Shown here piece by piece: positions 9,107-18,558 of a stretch of 64,000 nucleotides of DNA. Source of the DNA: Geomonas agri. GTDB lineage: Bacteria > Desulfobacterota > Desulfuromonadia > Geobacterales > Geobacteraceae. The number at the start of each line of letters is the position of its first letter. Within the stretch, counting starts at the first letter, position 1. The notes under the pieces were generated by a model. That model was not told the DNA's origin, made no database searches, and saw only the letters and a program-made list of their open reading frames with translations. The stretch lies in NCBI RefSeq assembly GCF_020179605.1, contig NZ_JAINZO010000001.1, positions 2,206,799 through 2,270,798 of the forward strand, in the 5' to 3' direction. The position numbers were made by a program, and so were the translations under genes.

Positions 9107-10642
9107 CTACTTGGTCATGCCGGCGTACTTGAGCGCGTTCTCGGCGGCGATACGTCCGGAGTTGATGGCGTAACCCGCGGTGCCGCCTCCCAAGAGCAGG
9201 TCGTAGCTGTCGCCGTACATGCCGCCGGAGTCGGTGCCGACCGCGTACAGGCCGGGGATCGGCTCGCCCTTGGCGTTGACCGCCTCGGTGTTGCCGCTGA
9301 TCTTGACCCCGCCCAGGGTGCCCAGGTGACGCGGCAAGAGCTTGACGGCGTAGAAGGGACCGGTGGCGACGGGGCGCAGGTACTTGGACTTCTTGTTGAA
9401 CTGGCTGTCCTCGCGCACGGCGGCGGACTTGTTCATGGTCTCGACGCTCGTCTTCAGGATCTTAGGATCCATGTTGAGCTGCTTGGCGAGGTCCTCGATG
9501 GTATCGGCCTTGAAGGCGAAGCCGCGCTTCCTGGTCAGCTCCTTGTTGAAGGACTCGTCGAATTTCACCAGCTTGGTCCCCTGCAGCACCCACTCGCCCA
9601 GCGGCATCTCGATCCCCTTCTCGACGGCCAGCTTCCTGGTGGCTTCGTCGAAGATGGAGTAGGCGGTGCCGCCGATCCTGGTGATGGCGTTGCCAGCGTA
9701 GGGCCAGAACTCGACGCTGGACTCGTCGACGTAGCGCTCGCCGCGCGGGGTGACCCAGAAGTAGGGCTGCACGGCCAGGGCGATCATCTGGTCGGCCGGG
9801 TGGAAACCGGGGAGACCCGGGCGGTACGCCTCGACGGTACCCATACCCTCGAGCTGCGCGCCGGCCTTTTCGGCCATCCTGATGCCGTCGCCGTCTTTGC
9901 CGATGTTGCCGACCGGGATCACGTCAGGGTATGCGACGTACTTCTTCATCATTTCCTTGTTGTTGGCGAAGCCGCCGGTCGCGATGATGACGGCCTTGGC
10001 CCTGACCTTCAGCTCCTCGCTCGACTTGTCCTTGGCCACAACGCCGACCACCTTGCCGTTCTCGGTAATGAGGTCGGTGCCCGGGGTCTCCAGGAGGATC
10101 TTGCCGCCGTGATCCACCACGTACTTCTCGAAGACGTTGATCATCCTCTGGCAGTGGAAGTCCCTCGGGTTCTTGTCCGGGTAGTCCGGGCCCGGGGCGA
10201 TGACGTGCCAGGTGAGCGGGCCGCCGAAGCCGCCGACGCCGACGTACTCGATCTTCACGCCCAGGTTGTCGAGCCAGTCGATGGTCTCGGCGGACTTGTC
10301 CACGAAGTTCTTGGCCAGGGCGCCGTTGGCCTTCCAGTGGCTGTAGTTCATGATCAGCTTGAAGGCGAAATCCTTGCTGACGTCGATGCCGATACGCTTT
10401 TGCGGCTTGCTCTCCGCGGCGAAGACGCCCTCGCAGAAGCTGCCGGTGCCGCCCACCTTGGCCTGCTTCTCGAGCACAACCACATTCGCGCCCAGCTGCA
10501 GCGCCTGAACCGCGGCGGCCAGGCCAGACGTGCCGGCGCCCACCACGACTACGTCGGTTTTCATCTCCTTCTCAGCCATTGCCGGTGCGGCAAAGGCGAG
10601 CAGTGCGACGAGCACCGTCGCGATACCTCGAACTCTTCTCAT
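9107..10642 (-). CDS. periplasmic FAD-dependent reductase-like flavoprotein (flavocytochrome c family, heme-free)
   Basis: A 511-residue FAD_binding_2 protein with an N-terminal signal peptide ending around AMAEK (residue 25). The FAD site is seen as DVVVVGAGTSGLAAAVQALQ (about 31-50) and again near the C-terminus in GLYAVGTDSGGMYGDSYD. It has no CXXCH, so its heme partner must be separate; the tetraheme cytochrome gene just upstream fits. This split arrangement resembles, by recollection, the methacrylate reductase (Mrd/Mcc) and urocanate reductase families. Residues that bind and protonate fumarate in flavocytochrome c3 appear replaced (HxxGG-region HTMGG becomes GTLGG; the NRLGG Arg becomes Leu). 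The substrate is therefore probably not fumarate. It likely reduces an organic acceptor in the periplasm. Confidence 0.85.
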   Translation of the reverse strand: MRRVRGIATVLVALLAFAAPAMAEKEMKTDVVVVGAGTSGLAAAVQALQLGANVVVLEKQAKVGGTGSFCEGVFAAESKPQKRIGIDVSKDFAFKLIMNYSHWKANGALAKNFVDKSAETIDWLDNLGVKIEYVGVGGFGGPLTWHVIAPGPDYPDKNPRDFHCQRMINVFEKYVVDHGGKILLETPGTDLITENGKVVGVVAKDKSSEELKVRAKAVIIATGGFANNKEMMKKYVAYPDVIPVGNIGKDGDGIRMAEKAGAQLEGMGTVEAYRPGLPGFHPADQMIALAVQPYFWVTPRGERYVDESSVEFWPYAGNAITRIGGTAYSIFDEATRKLAVEKGIEMPLGEWVLQGTKLVKFDESFNKELTRKRGFAFKADTIEDLAKQLNMDPKILKTSVETMNKSAAVREDSQFNKKSKYLRPVATGPFYAVKLLPRHLGTLGGVKISGNTEAVNAKGEPIPGLYAVGTDSGGMYGDSYDLLLGGGTAGYAINSGRIAAENALKYAGMTK

Positions 10643-10711
10643 CGATTCCTCCTCTTGATTCCCCTCAGGGGTTGGTGCGACGCGGTTTTGCCGCGTTCGG
10701 AACAGTTCGAG

Positions 10712-11065
10712 CTACTTGTCCTTGAATTCGAAGTCGCTGTGGCACTCCAGGCACAGGTACTCCGAAGGAGCGTGCACCCGGTGACACTTGAGGCAGGCCA
10801 TTCTCCCCAGGTGGGAGTCGTGCGGGTTGTTGTGCATCCCCTTGGTACGCTCCGCCATCTTGTCGTAGCCGCCGTGGCACTCGAGACAGGCCTCGACGGC
10901 CGCAGCCGCCGTAGGTTTGTCCGTCTTGTGGCAGTCGGCGCAGCCGAGCCCCTCGGAGCCGTGTTTCCCCTTGATGTTCGCCGCCGAGGCCTCACCCTGC
11001 GGCAGGCACATCCCCGCCCCCAGTGCGACCAGCAGCGACAGCGCTACCAATACTTTCTTCCCCAC
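10712..11065 (-). CDS. tetraheme c-type cytochrome, periplasmic
   Basis: A 117-residue secreted cytochrome with four CXXCH motifs (CADCH, CLECH, CLKCH, CLECH), so four covalent hemes in a mature protein of about 90 residues. A signal peptide runs to about GEASAA. I start at a GTG at 11065 with GGGAGG five bases upstream; frames extending further upstream cross the promoter. Hemes of this spacing are typical of the small cytochromes that feed flavocytochrome-type reductases. It is the first gene of the operon and is expected to pass electrons from the inner-membrane quinol pool to the flavoprotein encoded next. Confidence 0.92.
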   Translation of the reverse strand: MGKKVLVALSLLVALGAGMCLPQGEASAANIKGKHGSEGLGCADCHKTDKPTAAAAVEACLECHGGYDKMAERTKGMHNNPHDSHLGRMACLKCHRVHAPSEYLCLECHSDFEFKDK

Positions 11066-11143
11066 GTGAACCTCCCATTCCTGTTGTTGGCTGATCATCA
11101 TCGGGGCCCACTGCTGTGGAGCCGGCCCCGTTGCGTTGATTGT

Positions 11144-11159
11144 TGGCAAATAACGTGCT
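11144..11159 (+). promoter_or_regulatory. possible sigma-54 promoter toward the activator gene
   Basis: TGGCAAATAACGTGCT on the plus strand has the GG-N10-GC spacing of a -24/-12 element but a weaker -12 block (GTGC). It would allow autoactivation of the regulator, with a start near 11171 and a leader of about 130 bases. It could be a chance match. Confidence 0.35.
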
Positions 11160-11173
11160 TTGCATGTGGGAAT

Positions 11174-11189
11174 AGCAGCGAGCATGCCA
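11174..11189 (-). promoter_or_regulatory. sigma-54 promoter of the cytochrome/flavoprotein/porin operon
   Basis: On the minus strand the bases read TGGCATGCTCGCTGCT, which match the -24/-12 consensus (TGGCA, GG and GC spaced by ten bases). Transcription would start near 11162, leaving a leader of roughly 95 bases before the cytochrome GTG. The adjoining gene is a sigma-54 activator, which supports the assignment. Confidence 0.75.
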
Positions 11190-11250
11190 GCAAAAACTCG
11201 ATGGATATTCGGTGAGTTACAGTAAAGGCTCGTATACAACGTGGAAAATA

Positions 11251-11268
11251 CCTATCATTATGATAAGG
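11251..11268. promoter_or_regulatory. palindromic candidate activator-binding site (UAS)
   Basis: CCTATCATTATGATAAGG contains a perfect TATCAT-T-ATGATA palindrome. A half-site (TGATAGG) follows at 11282-11288. It lies about 62-77 bases upstream of the minus-strand sigma-54 promoter, a plausible distance for an enhancer bound by the neighbouring regulator. Confidence 0.5.
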
Positions 11269-11302
11269 TGCTTTATTATTCTGATAGGCACAGGAGGCGG
11301 GG

Positions 11303-12934
11303 ATGCAATCGGCGGATCTGGATTTACGGGAGCTACTATCCTTCCGTCCCGACGGGGGGACCATGTTTTTCATGGGGCGCAGGGCCATCATCTTCGATGC
11401 CATCGCCCTGGGGCTCTTGCGCAAAGAGTTAATCGATTCGCTGGGCGTGGCAGCGGCGCGCAGCATCCTGACCCGGTTCGGCTACGCCCACGGCAGGATG
11501 ACGGCGGAGAGCCTGAAACTGGAGTTTCCCGACCTGTTCGCCGACAGCTGGACCGGACCCAAGTTGCACATGCTGCAGGGGATGGTCCGGGTGGAAGAGA
11601 ACAAGCGCTCGGACGGCAGCGACGACGAACCGCTGGTCCAGTCCTTCTGGTACGACTCCTATGAAGTGGAGCAGCACCTGTTGCACCTGGGGCTTTCCGA
11701 GGATTCGGTCTGCTGGACCCTGACCGGCTTCGCCAGCGGCTACGTCTCGTACTGGAGGGGGGAGAAGGTCTACTTCATCGAGGACCGCTGCTGCGGCAAG
11801 GGGGACGCGGTCTGCCACGTCGAGGGGAGGACCAGGGAACAGTGGGGCGAGGCACTGGAACCGTATCTCCCCTACTTCGAGTCTGAGACCGGGGACGAGG
11901 TGTTCCAGAACCTGGCCAAGGCACTGAGGGACACCGAGGAGCGCCTGAAGAAACAGCGGCGCCAGATGTCGTGCCTCAGCCCTGGGGGCGAGGACTTCGG
12001 CTGCATCACCGCCCGCTCGGGCGCCATGCGGCAGGTGGTGGAGTTGACCCGGCGCATCGCCCGTGTCGATTCTTCGGTGATCGTAACTGGAGAGAGCGGC
12101 GCGGGCAAAGAGCGCATCGCACGGCTGATCCACGAAGAGTCGGCGCGCTCGGGTCGCCCGTTCGTGGCCGTTAACTGCGGCGCCCTCACCGAAACCCTCC
12201 TCGAGAGCGAACTTTTCGGTCACGCCAAGGGCGCCTTTACCGGGGCCGACCGGGACAAGATGGGACTCATCGAGGCGGCCCACGGTGGCACGCTGTTCCT
12301 GGACGAGATCGGCGAGATCTCCCAATCGATGCAGGTGAAGCTCTTGCGCGTGCTGCAGGAGCGGGAGGTGCGGCGAGTCGGCGAGAACAAGTCACGCCAG
12401 GTCGATATCAGGGTGGTCGCCGCCACCAACAGGAACCTCTCCGAGGAAGTGGGTACGGGGAACTTCAGGCGCGACCTCTACTATCGCCTGAGGGTGATCG
12501 AGGTGCGGGTCCCTCCCCTGCGCGAGCGCAACGAGGATATCCTCCCCCTGGCGCGCATCTTCCTGGAGCAAGCGTCCAAGCGCGCCGGGCGCAGAGTGAC
12601 CGGGTTCACCCCGAAGGCTGCCGACCAGCTGTTGCGCTACACCTGGCCGGGTAACGTGCGGGAATTGCAGAATGCGGTGGAGCACGCCGTGGCGCTCTCC
12701 CTAGACACGCGGGCCGACCTCGAGGACCTGCCGGAAGAGCTCAGGTCGGCCCTGCCACGGCCGGGGGTCGTGGAGTCGGTGCGACCGCTGGAAGAGGTGG
12801 AGCGGGAATACATCCTGGCGGCGTTGAGGGTCACCGGCAACAACAAGGCACGTACGGCGGCCGAGTTGAACATCGGTGTCGCCACCTTGTACCGCAAGCT
12901 CGCCGAGTACGAGAAGCAGGGTTTCCTCCCCTGA
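11303..12934 (+). CDS. sigma-54-dependent activator, XylR/DmpR type (XylR_N, V4R, AAA+, Fis HTH)
   Basis: A 543-residue enhancer-binding protein. Order of domains: XylR_N-type activator domain (about 15-100, with LLRKELIDSLG and LTRFGYAHGRM); V4R ligand domain (about 110-175, with FASGYVSYW and the zinc-type EDRCCGKGDAVC); a linker; AAA+ domain (about 230-400) with Walker A GESGAGKE, the sigma-54 contact GAFTGA and Walker B LFLDEIGE; and a C-terminal Fis-type helix-turn-helix (NKARTAAELNIGVATLYRKL). Relatives such as DmpR, XylR and PoxR bind phenolic or other aromatic effectors, so the ligand is probably a small aromatic or related organic molecule. GGAGGCGGGG precedes the ATG. It is divergent to the respiratory operon that it probably controls. 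Confidence 0.93.
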   Translation: MQSADLDLRELLSFRPDGGTMFFMGRRAIIFDAIALGLLRKELIDSLGVAAARSILTRFGYAHGRMTAESLKLEFPDLFADSWTGPKLHMLQGMVRVEENKRSDGSDDEPLVQSFWYDSYEVEQHLLHLGLSEDSVCWTLTGFASGYVSYWRGEKVYFIEDRCCGKGDAVCHVEGRTREQWGEALEPYLPYFESETGDEVFQNLAKALRDTEERLKKQRRQMSCLSPGGEDFGCITARSGAMRQVVELTRRIARVDSSVIVTGESGAGKERIARLIHEESARSGRPFVAVNCGALTETLLESELFGHAKGAFTGADRDKMGLIEAAHGGTLFLDEIGEISQSMQVKLLRVLQEREVRRVGENKSRQVDIRVVAATNRNLSEEVGTGNFRRDLYYRLRVIEVRVPPLRERNEDILPLARIFLEQASKRAGRRVTGFTPKAADQLLRYTWPGNVRELQNAVEHAVALSLDTRADLEDLPEELRSALPRPGVVESVRPLEEVEREYILAALRVTGNNKARTAAELNIGVATLYRKLAEYEKQGFLP

Positions 12935-13014
12935 TGGCGGGAGGGAAAGTTCTTGCCCCCGGCGGCCAAAGAGTGTAAGAAGTACCTCTTTTTTCCGGAG
13001 GAGACTTTTTGAAC

Positions 13015-15285
<2,271 letters not shown>

Positions 15286-15291
15286 AAAAAG

Positions 15292-15325
15292 AAGGGGCTG
15301 CCGGAATCATCCGACAGCCCCTTTT
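15292..15325 (+). terminator. intrinsic terminator after tex
   Basis: AAGGGGCTGCCGGA pairs with TCCGACAGCCCCTT, with a run of T after it (CCCCTTTTGC). The A-rich run before the stem lets it also act weakly for the converging gene at 15351-15797. Confidence 0.9.
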
Positions 15326-15350
15326 GCTTACTTCTTCTACTTATGCCCGA

Positions 15351-15797
15351 CTAGCAGGCGCTTCTCAGCAGCTTGCGACCGGTCTTGAAGACGACCTCGA
15401 CTTTGCCCGCCTGGCACGACGCTACGACGCCCGTCCCGAAAGTGGGATGGTTGATCAGCGTGTTGGCCTTGTACTTCCCTTCCATGCTGTAGGGGACCGC
15501 AAGATCCGGATCGAGTGGCTGGATCATCTCCTCCCAAATGGCCTCGTCCGATATCGCCGGGGCTTTGGCGGCCCTGGTGCGCGGTGCCTTTACCGCTTTT
15601 TCAGCCTTTGCTCCCTTCACGGTGGCGGCCTTTGGTTCTTTCGCAGGACGATGGTTGTGCTCGCTGCCACAGGTGTTGCATTTCACCCGCACCACCTGCC
15701 CCGCCACCATCGCCACGATGGTGTGGTTCAGCAGTGCCTTGCAACGCGTGCATTGCGAATCCACCATGTCTCCTGCCGTTAAAGCTCTTCTTTCCAT
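15351..15797 (-). CDS. zinc-ribbon protein with C-terminal Tudor-like segment
   Basis: A 148-residue protein of unknown role. Residues 15-43 form a zinc ribbon (CTRCKALLNHTI, then CNTCGSEH). A basic, Ala/Lys-rich linker follows (about 50-85). The last 35 residues read HPTFGTGVVASCQAGKVEVV, which resembles the small barrel seen at the C-terminus of PcrA/UvrD helicases and in DUF3553-like proteins that contact RNA polymerase. The start has GGGAGG four bases before ATG. It is a single gene between tex and a PAP2 gene. A role in transcription or repair is only an inference from the fold. Confidence 0.7.
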   Translation of the reverse strand: MERRALTAGDMVDSQCTRCKALLNHTIVAMVAGQVVRVKCNTCGSEHNHRPAKEPKAATVKGAKAEKAVKAPRTRAAKAPAISDEAIWEEMIQPLDPDLAVPYSMEGKYKANTLINHPTFGTGVVASCQAGKVEVVFKTGRKLLRSAC

Positions 15798-15827
15798 TGG
15801 GCCTCCCTGACCTGTTTATGCTCAAAC

Positions 15828-15862
15828 AAAAAAGGGCTTAACCGTCGGCGGCTAAACCCTTT
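15828..15862. other. imperfect hairpin upstream of the zinc-ribbon gene
   Basis: AAGGGCTTAACCG and CGGCTAAACCCTTT form an interrupted stem around TCGG. It could be a terminator for transcription arriving from the PAP2 gene at 16019-16684 on the minus strand, but the T-run is on only one side (AAAAAA at 15825-15830, read as T on the minus strand), which fits that direction. Confidence 0.6.
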
Positions 15863-16018
15863 CCATGCGTTATCTGATCGCGGCGGCACTCCCCGCTCAT
15901 CTGCTACGTATCGTTGGTTTAAGCGTTCATGATATCTTCGATGTGCTGTTGAAATATAAGGGATTTCGGCCGGCGATGCAAGGGAAAAAACGGAAACGAA
16001 GGCACTCTGGGTGCGGCC

Positions 16019-16684
16019 CTACGGGAAAGGGTTTGCTTGATCCGGCGAGGTATGGCGGCGACAAAAAAGCAGGCGTGCTATCATCACGTCGAGCAGGATG
16101 GCGAGGTAACCACCAACGACGACGTCGCTCAAAAAGTGATAGTTGGTGGCGATCAGGGCAACGCCAAGCAGAACCGAGAGCAAGATGCCAAAGGGACGGG
16201 CCTCGGGATAGAAGCGCCAACCGGCGGCCAGAAGCGCCACGATGACCATCATGTGGCCGGAGGGGAAGCCATCACAGTGCTCTTTCATCTGGAACCAGTG
16301 AAAGCCGTAATCGCCGGGGTTGGTGAGCCAGTAGCGCGTATTGGACCTGCCGAAGGCAATCTTCAGCACTGTCTTGGCGACATAGGAGGTGGGCGCGAGC
16401 CAGAGAATCTCTTTGGCCAGCAGGGTGGCGCGATCGAGGATGCCCCGACCGGAGCGTAACACGTAAAAGCAGCAGGAGGCGGCAGTGGAGACCAACACCA
16501 CCGTGAGCAGCAGGTCCGGAAGGTCCGACGTGGCACGGATCCAGTGCCGGTTCGAATAGAGGTGATCCCTGACGAAGACGGCAACCGGAATATCGAGATA
16601 GAACAGGCAAACGGCGGTGAAGGGAAGCAGTAAAGCCCCCATCACCGCCAGCCTGCGGGATGTCGCGTCAGTCACATCGGTCAT
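16019..16684 (-). CDS. PAP2-family membrane phosphatase
   Basis: A 221-residue integral membrane protein with about six hydrophobic segments. Phosphatase motifs in order: the basic first motif around KIAFGRSNTRYW, motif 2 FPSGHMM (catalytic His), and motif 3 as NYHFLSDVVVGG with the second His and Asp; the Ser-Arg that usually opens motif 3 is not obvious. Such enzymes dephosphorylate lipid phosphates, undecaprenyl diphosphate or lipid A on the outer face of the membrane. The start chosen (MTDVTD) has CAGGA six bases upstream. It is a single gene with no informative neighbours. Confidence 0.85.
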   Translation of the reverse strand: MTDVTDATSRRLAVMGALLLPFTAVCLFYLDIPVAVFVRDHLYSNRHWIRATSDLPDLLLTVVLVSTAASCCFYVLRSGRGILDRATLLAKEILWLAPTSYVAKTVLKIAFGRSNTRYWLTNPGDYGFHWFQMKEHCDGFPSGHMMVIVALLAAGWRFYPEARPFGILLSVLLGVALIATNYHFLSDVVVGGYLAILLDVMIARLLFCRRHTSPDQANPFP

Positions 16685-16773
16685 GCAGATCCTGCCGTAT
16701 CGTCTTGATGTTGAACACGCTACACCTAGCACAGATGCGGTTCAATATGAAGTCGAAACTGCAACACCCCAGC

Positions 16774-17064
16774 CTAATGGCTGTTGTGGGCGAGGCATTC
16801 GAGGCAGTTTCTGAAGGTGCAAACACCACAGGCATGTTCCATCAGCACCGGGATGTTGTTGGCCTTTGCCACCTGCATCGCCTCTATCTTGACGCGGTGC
16901 GAAACCTTGTTGGTGAAGATGACCATTGCGTCAGCTTTTCTAAGCTTCGCGGCTATGTTGGTTTCCGAGGTGCTGAAAAACTGAAGTTTAACCCCGGCGC
17001 GTTCTGCCTCTTCCAGGTAATGTTTTCCCAAGCGGTCCATTCCGCCGATCAGAGCTATACACAT
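16774..17064 (-). CDS. DUF2325 family protein
   Basis: A 96-residue protein beginning MCIALIGGMDRLGKHYLEEA, the usual start of DUF2325. The fold looks Rossmann-like (alternating strands and helices with ADAMVIFTNKVSHRVK). It ends in a cysteine cluster C-x2-C-x4-C-x2-C (CGVCTFRNCLEC) that could hold a metal or Fe-S centre. GGAGGAGG precedes the ATG. It is the second gene of a two-gene unit with the DUF3793 gene, 44 bases downstream of it. The function of the family is not established. Confidence 0.85.
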   Translation of the reverse strand: MCIALIGGMDRLGKHYLEEAERAGVKLQFFSTSETNIAAKLRKADAMVIFTNKVSHRVKIEAMQVAKANNIPVLMEHACGVCTFRNCLECLAHNSH

Positions 17065-17108
17065 CGTGCCCTCCTCCGAGACACACACCTCGGTTTTGAT
17101 ATTCACTT

Positions 17109-17855
17109 TCACGATACAGCCAAAAAAGGGGTGACGTTCTGCCGGTACGAATCAGCGGCCGTAGTGGAACAATTCCTGAGGCACTCAAGAGGGTTGCATC
17201 CCGAAGCCAGGCGCTCAGACATCCTGCTGCGGCACTCGCGGTGGCATTCGGCCAGGCGCAGGCTCTGTTCAGGCTTGCCAAAGATCTTCCAAGGCCCCTG
17301 AACGGTGAAGGCAAGCGGCGCCCACCCCATGAAGCCGATCACGTCCTTCAGGGGGTACCCCAGGAAGACGCCAATCTCGTGCGGGAAGCCCTCACCCGTC
17401 ACGCGCGTCTCCAGTTCGTCCAAAACGGCGTCGAAGTCGAAGACGTTCCCGTAACCGGCTTTCCCCAGGATGATGCGTACACTCTTCTGTGCGAGCAAAG
17501 CGCCCAGTGCCTCCTGCGAATAGAGCAGAAGCAGGACCGACGAACCGCGGTCGTCGAGAATGCGCACCTTGAGTCCGCTCTCTTCGAGGAGCGCGGCACC
17601 ATGTTCTTTCCAGAGGAGGTAGAGGTTGCGACCGCAGGAACGGTGCTTGTTGGCGAGACAGACGAGGTTTGCGGGTTTGGCGCCTTGCAGCACTTCGGCG
17701 AGTTCCAATGCAAGGAAGGAGGCGAGACATTCTTCGTCGGTCGGGTAAAGCGGCGCGAACTCCTGCCAGGCAGCCCTTGACTTCGGGTTTACCCCAGGCG
17801 CACCGGCTGCGTTTACCGCCAACAGATCCTCTTTCACTCCAACAGCACCGTTCAT
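17109..17855 (-). CDS. DUF3793 family protein, Fur-controlled
   Basis: A 248-residue cytoplasmic protein of unknown function. Typical DUF3793 features are PANLVCLANKHRSCGRNLYL in the first third and the hydrophobic GSSVLLLLYSQEALG. The C-terminal 55 residues carry a cysteine cluster C-x3-C-x11-C-x4-C-x3-C (within AECHREC and SGCNPLECLRNC). The ATG at 17855 follows GGAGGGGAC. It is led by a consensus-like promoter overlapped by a Fur box, so it should be induced when iron is scarce. Members of this family are often found beside flavodoxins or iron-uptake genes, which fits an iron-linked role. Confidence 0.85.
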   Translation of the reverse strand: MNGAVGVKEDLLAVNAAGAPGVNPKSRAAWQEFAPLYPTDEECLASFLALELAEVLQGAKPANLVCLANKHRSCGRNLYLLWKEHGAALLEESGLKVRILDDRGSSVLLLLYSQEALGALLAQKSVRIILGKAGYGNVFDFDAVLDELETRVTGEGFPHEIGVFLGYPLKDVIGFMGWAPLAFTVQGPWKIFGKPEQSLRLAECHRECRSRMSERLASGCNPLECLRNCSTTAADSYRQNVTPFLAVS

Positions 17856-17945
17856 GTCCCCTCCGAACTCCTGGTGCTGAGCATGCAAATCTCTCAACAC
17901 TTTAACCACACTCACAACTAAACCGTCTACCAGAACCAGCCTCAA

Positions 17946-17964
17946 GATAATGAAAACCGTTATC
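17946..17964 (-). promoter_or_regulatory. Fur box
   Basis: GATAATGAAAACCGTTATC matches the 19-base Fur consensus GATAATGATAATCATTATC at about 16 positions by my count. It lies directly downstream of the -10 element of the DUF3793 promoter, where bound Fur would block initiation. Confidence 0.8.
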
Positions 17965-17967
17965 ATT

Positions 17968-17996
17968 TTTATAAAGAAGATAATCCCCTTTGTCAA
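17968..17996 (-). promoter_or_regulatory. sigma-70 promoter of the DUF3793-DUF2325 operon
   Basis: On the minus strand, TTGACA (17991-17996) and TATAAA (17968-17973) are separated by exactly 17 bases. The predicted start near 17961 falls inside the Fur box. Confidence 0.8.
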
Positions 17997-18123
17997 CAGC
18001 AAAATTTCTACGGGAGCTATTTGACTGGATGCTATGGAAGAAGATGAGGAAAGGCGGGACTTTGAGATTTGAAGATCGCCCGGCCTCTGCCGTTCGGCAA
18101 AGGCCAAGGCGTTTGTTGCTCTG

Positions 18124-18522
18124 TCATTTACCCCAAGGCTCAGTGAGCTGCAGGGATTTGTGCAAAGCTTCGTCTGCGGCAGCAATGTTGTCCGGTTGGC
18201 CGAGGACAGCCTCCACCCACTGATTGAGCGCATGCACGCGACGCACCTCGGGCACAGGGGAAGTCAGCAGCGACTCCAGCGCTGCGCTCTTCTCCTCGAA
18301 GTCGATATCCAGGTACCACAGGGCCAGCACGTAAGAAGCCATGCCCTGTTCGGACTTAAACCCTTTGCTCTCTGCCAGTTCGACCGCGGCCGCCAGGAAT
18401 TCCAGGCGCTGGTCCCGCCCAATCTTGAAGTAATTGGTCAGGTCGCGCACCAATGCCGCGTCAAGCCTCTCCAGAAACTCCGCGCGCGCCACCTCGTTCA
18501 TCTGCTCGATTCGAGTTTCCAT
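18124..18522 (-). CDS. hypothetical helical protein at the end of the T6SS operon
   Basis: A 132-residue soluble, all-helical protein that I do not recognise as a named family. The middle (SEQGMASYVLALWYLDIDFE) resembles a pattern common in small proteins beside VgrG genes, where a helix with Y-x-L is followed by a short F-rich segment. There is no signal peptide or membrane segment. GGGGAGGTGTC precedes the ATG, and the gene lies 36 bases after vgrG. By position it may be an adaptor, effector-associated or immunity protein. No toxin-like catalytic motif is visible. Confidence 0.6.
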   Translation of the reverse strand: METRIEQMNEVARAEFLERLDAALVRDLTNYFKIGRDQRLEFLAAAVELAESKGFKSEQGMASYVLALWYLDIDFEEKSAALESLLTSPVPEVRRVHALNQWVEAVLGQPDNIAAADEALHKSLQLTEPWGK

Positions 18523-18558
18523 GACACCTCCCCAGATGATGACTGCGGCCTGGGATCG

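Noticed and set aside
9107-11065. Firm assignment as methacrylate reductase (Mrd/Mcc)
   Set aside because: Gene composition fits, but substrate cannot be read and I could not align to the real Mrd sequence.
15865-16018. Small plus-strand open frame starting at 15865
   Set aside because: It has no ribosome site and runs into the PAP2 gene on the other strand; composition is not protein-like after about 35 codons.
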